A program made the translations under genes and the position numbers. The notes beneath the pieces are model-generated. The model had not been told where the DNA came from. It saw nothing but the letters and a program-made list of their open reading frames with translations, and did not search any database. From positions 434,001-498,000 of the forward strand of contig CP059069.1 of the NCBI GenBank assembly GCA_017798145.1: a DNA stretch of 64,000 nt. Reading direction: 5' to 3'. Origin of the DNA: Akkermansiaceae bacterium. Its GTDB lineage: Bacteria; Verrucomicrobiota; Verrucomicrobiia; Verrucomicrobiales; Akkermansiaceae. Shown one piece after another: positions 9,579-16,572 of the stretch; the stretch's first letter is position 1, and every line of letters begins with the position of its first letter.

Positions 9579-10934
9579 ATGTCGAACGTCCCACGCTGGC
9601 TGCCTCCGCTCATCGCCCTCGCCTTGGGATTGCTGGCTGCCGCCTTTCTGGTGCCGGCGGAACGGGCGGCTGTCGCCGAGCAGTTCTTCGGATTTCCGGA
9701 CTCGGACATCCTCACCAACAGCCTGCGCCCGTGGATCATGGCGCTGATCTGCCTGATGCCGGCCATCGCAGTCACCGCATACAGCCTCGGCAACACCTTC
9801 GACCGCTACCTCGCACGGCAGTTTGCGGCGATTTTCCTGATCTGCCTGGCCGCGCTTTTCGGAATCTGGCTGCTGCTGGATCTGGATGACAACTTCAGGG
9901 ACTTCCATGGCAGCAAGAACCTTGCCGCATCGGTGCTGTATTTCTACCTCCACCGCCTGCCTGCCATCCTGCTGGTGCTGCTTCCCTACGCCCTGCTGCT
10001 GGCGCTCATCCAGGGCTTGGGGAAATTTTCCAAGTCCAACGAGATCATCGCCATGATCCAGGGCGGGGCTGGCATCGTCCGAGTTTCCTCCCCTCTCATC
10101 TTCGCCGGGCTTTGGTGCAGCGTGCTGCTGCTGGCGCTCAATTTCCAATGGGCGCCCCATGCGGAAGGCAGCCGCTCGGAAATGATCGCTCGCGCCAAGG
10201 GTTTGCCGATCTACCAGGCGCAGAATGTCCTCTTCCGGGATCCGGATTCGCACCGGCTGTGGATGGTCGGCGCATTCCCGGAAAACTATCTGAGCGGAGG
10301 CGCTCTCCAGGATGTCGAGGTCACGACCCTGCGTCCGGACATGTCCCTGAAGACAAGGATGACCTCGCCGCTGGCGAAGTGGGACAGGCTATCGCGCAAA
10401 TGGACATTCGAGAAGCCTTTGGTGGCGAGCTTCGAGCAGGGTCAATCGCCCGCCTTCGTGCAGATGGACGAACCGCTGGTGAAAGGGACATGGAAGGAAA
10501 CTCCCTCCCAGATCATCAAGCCCGGCCTGAGCGTGGAATATCTGGGCATCCCGGAGCTGAGCACATGGCTAGCCTCCCCCCTGGCAAACCAGGCCGTATC
10601 CAACCGCCCTTCCTACCTGACCCACTGGCACTACCGCTGGGCGCTGCCTTTCACATGCCTTGTCACCGTGATCCTCGCGGCACCACTCTCCATCCACTTT
10701 GCGCGGAGGGGCAGCGGCAGCGGCATTTTCCTCGCCGTGGTGCTCTCGGTTCTGATGCTCTTTTCCTCCAGCGTGGCCTTATCCCTCGGAGAGGCAGGCA
10801 TCATCGCCCCGGCGCTGGCCGCATGGCTGCCTAACATCATTTTCGCCTCCATCGGGCTATGGCTTTACCAACGGCGCGTTTCAGGCAGACCCATCTACCA
10901 ATCCTTCAAGCGCCTCCTTTCCGTCAACAACTGA
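9579..10934 (+). CDS. LptF/LptG family permease
   Basis: A 451-residue inner-membrane protein of the YjgP/YjgQ family, the transmembrane component of the LptB2FG transporter that extracts lipopolysaccharide from the inner membrane. It has three predicted helices in the N-terminal half (after TFDRYLARQF, the family start), a large periplasmic beta-jellyroll (about residues 190-330, including WMVGAFPENY), and three C-terminal helices. About 60 extra N-terminal residues form two additional hydrophobic segments before the conserved core. The start at 9579 (MSNVPRW) is chosen because upstream in-frame sequence is low-quality. F or G cannot be distinguished here. Confidence 0.88.
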   Translation: MSNVPRWLPPLIALALGLLAAAFLVPAERAAVAEQFFGFPDSDILTNSLRPWIMALICLMPAIAVTAYSLGNTFDRYLARQFAAIFLICLAALFGIWLLLDLDDNFRDFHGSKNLAASVLYFYLHRLPAILLVLLPYALLLALIQGLGKFSKSNEIIAMIQGGAGIVRVSSPLIFAGLWCSVLLLALNFQWAPHAEGSRSEMIARAKGLPIYQAQNVLFRDPDSHRLWMVGAFPENYLSGGALQDVEVTTLRPDMSLKTRMTSPLAKWDRLSRKWTFEKPLVASFEQGQSPAFVQMDEPLVKGTWKETPSQIIKPGLSVEYLGIPELSTWLASPLANQAVSNRPSYLTHWHYRWALPFTCLVTVILAAPLSIHFARRGSGSGIFLAVVLSVLMLFSSSVALSLGEAGIIAPALAAWLPNIIFASIGLWLYQRRVSGRPIYQSFKRLLSVNN

Positions 10935-10950
10935 TCCCAACCACAGCGAC

Positions 10951-11529
10951 ATGGCACTCAACGAAACATGGCATCTCCGCAGCAGGAGCCGCGAATGCTC
11001 CGCCACCGGCACGGCCTTCACGGAAGGCCAGCCCATCATCACCGCGATTTTCCCCGACCCGGAATCCTCCGGCTATCTGCGCAAGGATTTTTGCGAGGAG
11101 GCCTGGAATGGGCGGGCGGAGGATGAGGAGCAGCCATTCTCCTCCTGGAAAACGAAATTCCTCCCATCCGTCGTGCATGAGGACACCCGGGCCGTCACCA
11201 AGCAAAGCGCCGAGGAACTCCTGCGCAGCCTCGTGGAAGAGGACCAAGATCACACCGAAAACACCCGCTACATCCTTGCTGTGATGCTTGAGCGGCAAAA
11301 GCTCCTGCGGGAGACCGACACGCAACCTACCAGCGGCGGCATCCTGCGCATCTACGAGCACCGCAAGACCGGCGAGGTCTTCATCGTCAAGGATCCCAAC
11401 ATCCCCCTCGACGAGGTGGAGAAAGTCCAGGAAGAGGTCTTCGCGCTGCTCTCCCCCCAGCCCGTAGCGGAGCCGGTCAACACCGAGAAAACGGAACAGG
11501 CAGAGGAACCGCCGCCGCAAGCACCTTGA
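10951..11529 (+). CDS. Conserved hypothetical protein downstream of the Lpt permease
   Basis: A 192-residue acidic soluble protein. The N terminus (ETWHLRSRSRECSATGTAFTEG) resembles, from memory, a small family found in Verrucomicrobia and Planctomycetes, in which a conserved W, a Cys, and a later RKDFCEEAW segment may form a metal or structural site. The C terminus is a Pro/Glu-rich tail. It starts 16 bases after the Lpt permease and its stop region lies just ahead of the next gene, so the three are probably an operon. No function is known. Confidence 0.75.
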   Translation: MALNETWHLRSRSRECSATGTAFTEGQPIITAIFPDPESSGYLRKDFCEEAWNGRAEDEEQPFSSWKTKFLPSVVHEDTRAVTKQSAEELLRSLVEEDQDHTENTRYILAVMLERQKLLRETDTQPTSGGILRIYEHRKTGEVFIVKDPNIPLDEVEKVQEEVFALLSPQPVAEPVNTEKTEQAEEPPPQAP

Positions 11530-11582
11530 GCCATTTCTTCCTCGCAGCCGTTTCCGAAAACGATACCGTAAAGACAACGACC

Positions 11583-12449
11583 ATGCCACGCCTGACCATC
11601 ACCAAGACGCCGAAATGCTACGTCGGCGGTGCTTTCATTCGCTCCGAAAGCAACCGCACCTACGAAATCGCTGATTGCGATGGCCGGTTTTTCGCCAACG
11701 TCCCGCTATGCACCCGCAAGGATGTCCGCAATGCCGTCGAGGCCGCCGCCAAGGCCGGGCCGGGCTGGGCGAAGCGATCCGGATACAACCGCGGCCAGAT
11801 CCTCTACCGCATGGCTGAGATGCTCGAAGCCCGTTCCGGGGAGCTGGTTGAGTCACATTTCCCCAAAGAGGCCGCCGCAAGAAATCAGGCCGCCGCGGAG
11901 GTGTCAGCCGCCATCGACCGCATCATCCATTATGCGGGATGGACCGACAAATACGAATCCCTCCTCGGCAGCGTCAATCCGGTCGCCTCCCCGCATTTCA
12001 ATTTCTCCGTCACCGAGCCGATGGGAATCGTCGCCGTCGCAGCCCCGGAGGACGCACCGCTGCTTGGATTGCTTTCGATGGTCCTGCCCGTGATCGCCAG
12101 CGGAAATGCCGTGGTTGCCCTGGCCTCGGAGAGCAAGCCCTACCCCGCGATCCTGCTTGGCGAGATGCTGGCCACCAGCGATCTGCCCGGTGGTGTGATC
12201 AACCTCCTTACCGGGAAAAACGAGGACATCCTGCCGACTTTCGCGAGCCACGAGCACATTCGTGGCATTTCCGCTTTTTCCAGCCCGCAGGAAAGGAAAA
12301 CCCTACAGTCCGGCGCAGCGGAATCGGTCAAGCGCACCCAGCTCATCCCTTCCGAAAAACCATACGACTGGTTTTCGGAATCAGCCCAAGGGCTCTACCA
12401 CATCCGCGATTTCGTGGAACTCAAGACCACCTGGCACCCGGTTGGGTGA
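11583..12449 (+). CDS. Half-length aldehyde dehydrogenase-like protein
   Basis: A 288-residue protein aligning with only the N-terminal NAD-binding half of the aldehyde dehydrogenase superfamily: YVGGAFIRSES at the start, EPMGIVAVAAPEDAPLLGLLSMVLPVIASGNAVV at the cofactor-binding core, then an abrupt, proline-containing C terminus. The catalytic cysteine and the general-base glutamate region are absent and the frame ends in a clean stop, with no continuation found downstream. It may be a regulatory or structural subunit, a partner of a separate dehydrogenase, or a stable truncation. Start at ATG 11583. Likely the last gene of the Lpt permease cluster. Confidence 0.75.
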   Translation: MPRLTITKTPKCYVGGAFIRSESNRTYEIADCDGRFFANVPLCTRKDVRNAVEAAAKAGPGWAKRSGYNRGQILYRMAEMLEARSGELVESHFPKEAAARNQAAAEVSAAIDRIIHYAGWTDKYESLLGSVNPVASPHFNFSVTEPMGIVAVAAPEDAPLLGLLSMVLPVIASGNAVVALASESKPYPAILLGEMLATSDLPGGVINLLTGKNEDILPTFASHEHIRGISAFSSPQERKTLQSGAAESVKRTQLIPSEKPYDWFSESAQGLYHIRDFVELKTTWHPVG

Positions 12450-12458
12450 AGCCTCCAC

Positions 12459-13073
12459 TCAGGCACGGCTGCACAACGGCATAGGCACGGTGACAACCTG
12501 CATCCCCGCGGCTTGAGCCGCCGCCACGCCTGGGGGCGCATCCTCGATCACCAGGCATTTCTCCGGCGCCACACCCAGCAGTTCTGCAGCCTTGAGGAAA
12601 ATGTCAGGAGCCGGCTTGCCATTCGGAACATCGTCCGCCGTGACAACCTCGTCGAACCAATCGGAGCACTCCAACAGCCGCAGGGTCTTCTCCACCACAT
12701 AACGGGAACCGCCGGAAGCCACGGCCAATGGCATTTTCCCCGTCAGGGATCTGGCGAAATCCGCCACCTCATCGATGAACTCAACGAGATGCAGCTTCTT
12801 CAGAAACGCATCGCGCTTCGCAAGCGCGATCGCTTCGGGATCCAGTTTGAGACCATACTCGCTGTTGAGATCAACCACGATGTCCCGAGTCGGCCTGCCA
12901 CCCATGGCGAAGAACACATCCTCGCGGAAAACCCCGCCCGCGCCATAAAAGGCCAGCGCCTCGCACCATGCATCGAAGTGGGCCGGCATCGAGTCCACCA
13001 GCGTCCCGTCACAGTCGAAGATCACCGCCTCAAAACCGTGCTTCGGAAATTCGATTGCTCCTGCGCTTGCCAT
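12459..13073 (-). CDS. HAD-superfamily hydrolase, beta-phosphoglucomutase/phosphatase type
   Basis: A 204-residue HAD subclass IA protein. Motif I DCDGTLVDS supplies the nucleophilic Asp and acid/base Asp, motif II is in VASGGS, the motif III lysine is in NGKPAPDIF, and motif IV is VIEDAPPG. A helical cap follows motif I. It probably removes phosphate from, or isomerises, a sugar phosphate; the substrate is not predictable. ATG 13073 (MASAGAIEF) is preferred; in-frame ATGs at 13097 and 13112 would add non-conserved residues. Convergent with the ALDH-like gene, 9 bases apart. Confidence 0.88.
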   Translation of the reverse strand: MASAGAIEFPKHGFEAVIFDCDGTLVDSMPAHFDAWCEALAFYGAGGVFREDVFFAMGGRPTRDIVVDLNSEYGLKLDPEAIALAKRDAFLKKLHLVEFIDEVADFARSLTGKMPLAVASGGSRYVVEKTLRLLECSDWFDEVVTADDVPNGKPAPDIFLKAAELLGVAPEKCLVIEDAPPGVAAAQAAGMQVVTVPMPLCSRA

Positions 13074-13145
13074 GACGCCGCACGGAGTATCGGCCATCCC
13101 GCCAGTTGGCAAGACAGGATAGGAGAAAATTCAAGAAACCAGCCC

Positions 13146-15839
13146 TCACATCCCTAACAAAGCCTCGGCGGCTGCCAGCGTGTCAATGTCCCCCAGCCCC
13201 TTGTCATGTCGTATCGCCTTGATCCGGGGAAACCTCAGCGCCAAGCCGGAATCATGGCGGGGCGAGCGGCGTATCGAATCGAACGCGATCTCCAGCACGA
13301 TGTTCGGCTCCACCCGGCGCTTTCTCTTGTCCTTTGAGATGGTGTGTTTTGTGAAATGCTCGGTCAGTTCCTCGATCTCCTCATCGGTCAATCCCGAGTA
13401 AGCCTTGCCCAGCACACGCAGCTCGCCGGATCGTTCATCGAGGACGGAAAAGGTGTAGTCGGATAGCACATGGGAGCGTTTCCCGTGCCCCTGTTCTGCA
13501 AAGGTCACGACACAATCGAGCGTGGGCATGACGCCCTTCAGTTTCAGCCACGCCTTGCCGCGCCTGCCCGGACTGTAGTGGCTTGCGGGATCCTTGGCAA
13601 TCAAGCCCTCATGGCCTTCACCCAGCGATCGCTTGAAACATGCATCCAGCCCTTCGTCGTCTTCCGCCGTGAACCTCTCGATCACGGAGAACATACCGTC
13701 CACAGCCATGCTTTCCAATCTCTCACGCCGTTCCGACAGAGGCAGATCCAGAAGAACCTCGCCATCCGCCCACAGCATATCGAACGCCACATAACGCAGG
13801 GGAACCGAAGCCTGGCCGCCCTCCATGAAAAGATCCTCCGCCGCCCTCCGCCGCCCCAGCCGTTTCTGCAGATCCGCGAATCCCAGCTTGCGGCCTTCCG
13901 CGTAGGCGATCAACTCGCCATCCAGGATAAAATCCCCATCCAGCCGCGCCGCCGCTACGACAAGCTCCGGAAACTCCAGGTCAAGCGGGCGCAGGTCCCG
14001 CGAAAACAGCCCGATCTCGCCGCCGGATTTATGCAGCTGCGCCCGGATGCCATCATACTTCGGCTCCAGCCAGTAGGGCACCGAAAATGGCAGCCCGGAA
14101 AATTTCCGAACTCCCCCTTCCCCCTCACCCCCAAGCGGCGAGGCCAACATGCTGCGGATCGGCACGAGCGGCGTCAAAACCGCCTCCCAAAGCCTCCTCT
14201 CCTTGGCCAAGATAGCTGCCTTACCCAGATCCCCCGTGAGCATGTTCGCATTCCTCAGCTCAGATAAATCCGCTTCAAACGCTCGTCCCAATGCCTCCTC
14301 CACCAAACCCTCTTTCAGTCCGATCCGAAGATCACCGGTCAATATCCTGATCACCAACTCCGCTTCCGATGGATGTAATTCAAACAATTGTTTTGACAGG
14401 GCACTGAGCTTATCTAGGGTTCCATCAATAGCTTCGATTTCACGTAAGAATAAATTAAAACAACTGAAGCTCAGCGGCTTAGGTGAAAGTTGAATCTCCT
14501 GTAAGAGAATGCGGGTGGTGCGCGAAATGTCATTTTGCACATAGGAAATCTCTCGGTAACGCTCCTGCTTCACACCGGGTATTGAAACCAACGCTCGCTT
14601 GATTAAAGCCACACCAAGATTCAGTCGACGTCTACCCGCCCGCCTTGGCAAGGCTTCGCCAGTGAACCAGCGGGTGGCGAGATTGAGGTCTTCGGCGGAT
14701 TCCAGACTGCGCAGGTAGTTCGCGAGATACTCGACCTTGGAGATCCGGCTGCTGGTCTCTCCGACTAGGCGGCAGACATCGGAAAAATCCGCCAGCTGGC
14801 AAATCGGGCGGCTGTGCCTGGGAGCAGCCGCGCCGAGGGATGACGGGACGGATTTCCCCAGCGAAAGCTCCAGCTGATCGCCACCCATCGCGGACCAAGC
14901 CTCGATACCTTTCGCCCTCAGTTCTGCGGCGAATTCCTTCGCGTAACCATGGACGGTCAGCACCCGTTTGGGCCGCACCCGGGTGACACATTCATGGAGC
15001 CCGGCGTGATCCGCATGATCGGACATGGGGATGATTTCCTCAACCCGGTAGCGATAGAAGGCACCCGGCTGCAGAGCCCAGCCGGTCAGCATTGCGGTGC
15101 GCTTGTTTTTCAGCCCGCGCAGGAGCTTTGCGCGCACGGCGTTCGGAGGGGCGACGACCGCCTGCCCTGGCAGCGCGACACCCTCGAAGATCACCGGTTC
15201 CGGCAGTTCCATGCCCGCAGACCGGCACACATGGGTCATTTCCGCGACCTTGGGATGAGACAAGACGGGGATCCCATGCTCCGCCAACAAGGCCAAGGCC
15301 TCTTGCGCCTTGCCCAGCGAATATCCGAAGAGAACCGGGGTCTCCCCGTCGGCGATCGCATCGTTCACGAAGCCCAGCACGGCGGCTTCGACCTCCATCT
15401 GCCCCGGGAAAACGAGGTGAGGAAGGCCGAAGGTGGTCTCCATGATGAGCGTGTCGGCATTGATGAAATTCACCGGCTCTGTCGTGCGCCCCCTCCTGAC
15501 CTTGAAATCCCCGGTGTAAAGCAGGCTCGCCCCATCCTTTTTCCGCGTCACGTGCAGCATCGCGGAGCCGACGATGTGTCCAGCCGGCAACATGCGCAGC
15601 CGGAAGCCGTCACGCTCGATCATCCCGCCGAACTCGTGGGCATCCAGCCGCGTCTCGGCCATGTTGAAGCGGGCCCGGAGCAACTTGGCCGTAAGGGTGG
15701 AGCAAAGCGCCTTGCCGTGCCGCGAGAAGTGGTCGGCATGGGCATGGGAAACGAAGGCGGACTCCCTGGCATCCCAGGGATCCAGCCAGAAATCCATTTC
15801 CGGCAGGTAAAGCCCACGATTGAAAACCACTTCGATCAC
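13146..15839 (-). CDS. Fused beta-CASP metallo-beta-lactamase exonuclease and ATP-dependent DNA ligase
   Basis: An 897-residue two-enzyme fusion. Residues 1 to about 330 are a metallo-beta-lactamase/beta-CASP nuclease (SHAHADHFSRHG zinc motif, LPAGHIVGSAMLH, YTGDF, PMSDHADH and a final VHG). Residues about 345-897 are an ATP-dependent ligase with a helical DNA-binding domain, the adenylation motif EPKYDGIR (lysine 594), GEL/ERF elements, EGLIAKDP, WLKLKG and a C-terminal OB domain. In other bacteria these are separate neighbouring genes linked with Lhr helicase and a metallophosphoesterase in DNA repair; neither partner is nearby. A short Gly/Glu-rich insertion (about 565-580) and an AT-rich stretch (14240-14570) inside the ligase are unusual. 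Confidence 0.93.
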   Translation of the reverse strand: MIEVVFNRGLYLPEMDFWLDPWDARESAFVSHAHADHFSRHGKALCSTLTAKLLRARFNMAETRLDAHEFGGMIERDGFRLRMLPAGHIVGSAMLHVTRKKDGASLLYTGDFKVRRGRTTEPVNFINADTLIMETTFGLPHLVFPGQMEVEAAVLGFVNDAIADGETPVLFGYSLGKAQEALALLAEHGIPVLSHPKVAEMTHVCRSAGMELPEPVIFEGVALPGQAVVAPPNAVRAKLLRGLKNKRTAMLTGWALQPGAFYRYRVEEIIPMSDHADHAGLHECVTRVRPKRVLTVHGYAKEFAAELRAKGIEAWSAMGGDQLELSLGKSVPSSLGAAAPRHSRPICQLADFSDVCRLVGETSSRISKVEYLANYLRSLESAEDLNLATRWFTGEALPRRAGRRRLNLGVALIKRALVSIPGVKQERYREISYVQNDISRTTRILLQEIQLSPKPLSFSCFNLFLREIEAIDGTLDKLSALSKQLFELHPSEAELVIRILTGDLRIGLKEGLVEEALGRAFEADLSELRNANMLTGDLGKAAILAKERRLWEAVLTPLVPIRSMLASPLGGEGEGGVRKFSGLPFSVPYWLEPKYDGIRAQLHKSGGEIGLFSRDLRPLDLEFPELVVAAARLDGDFILDGELIAYAEGRKLGFADLQKRLGRRRAAEDLFMEGGQASVPLRYVAFDMLWADGEVLLDLPLSERRERLESMAVDGMFSVIERFTAEDDEGLDACFKRSLGEGHEGLIAKDPASHYSPGRRGKAWLKLKGVMPTLDCVVTFAEQGHGKRSHVLSDYTFSVLDERSGELRVLGKAYSGLTDEEIEELTEHFTKHTISKDKRKRRVEPNIVLEIAFDSIRRSPRHDSGLALRFPRIKAIRHDKGLGDIDTLAAAEALLGM

Positions 15840-16032
15840 CCGGGCAGACTATCAGGGGAACGCGAGGCCGCAAATCCTTCCGCAATGGCTTTACGAAGAG
15901 GGTCGCAGATGCAGGGCAAGAAATTGAGCCCTGAAGCCCATCCCATCTCCAAAACTGCGTTCCTCTGCGAAATCTGCGCTTGCCCCTCTTCCGCGTATCC
16001 ACGGGTTGCAAACCCGGCACCCTTTTCTTATC

Positions 16033-16572
16033 ATGCGCATCATGCCGGAACTGGAAAAATGGTTCGACTCCGTGGAAACCGACAGGCCTTTCGAAACCTG
16101 CAAGATCTGCGATCAACTGCTGCCGCTTGCGGCGGACACATGGGTCGTGAACAAGCACTATCACCGCGGCGAGTGCATCATGGAATACGCCGTCTGCGAA
16201 AACTGCCGGGACAGGGTTTCCGGGAAGTTCAGCGAGGACTCGAAGGCCGCCATCCGTGATTTCCTGGAAAACGGCATCGACTGGGAGCGGCGCATGGCCG
16301 AGTGGATGCTCCTGCAGGATACGGCCGAAAGGCTGGATGCCTGCGTCGCCTGCCGCACACCGCGGGATGGGAGCGAGGGCTTCACGATCTCCGCCCAGTT
16401 CGGTCACAACGGGACACTGATCGAGGGTGCGCTGCCCCTCCTCATGTGCTCGGGTTGCGTCGCACAGGTCACCGCCTCGCTCTCAAGGGAAAGCCGCAAG
16501 GTCTGGCAGGATTTCATCGCCCGCCACTTCGAGGGCCCGGATTCCGAGGATATCGATCTGGGGATTTTCTGA
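16033..16572 (+). CDS. Zinc-ribbon hypothetical protein
   Basis: A 179-residue soluble protein with four CxxC pairs: CKIC and CENC in the first third, CVAC and CSGC in the second half. The pattern fits two treble-clef or zinc-ribbon sites in a repeated two-domain layout, each followed by an amphipathic helical segment (FSEDSKAAIRDFLENG; SRESRKVWQDFIARH). No enzymatic motif is visible. Starts at 16033 or 16042 are both possible (MRIMPELEKW). Convergent with the large VWA gene, one base apart. Function unknown. Confidence 0.75.
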   Translation: MRIMPELEKWFDSVETDRPFETCKICDQLLPLAADTWVVNKHYHRGECIMEYAVCENCRDRVSGKFSEDSKAAIRDFLENGIDWERRMAEWMLLQDTAERLDACVACRTPRDGSEGFTISAQFGHNGTLIEGALPLLMCSGCVAQVTASLSRESRKVWQDFIARHFEGPDSEDIDLGIF

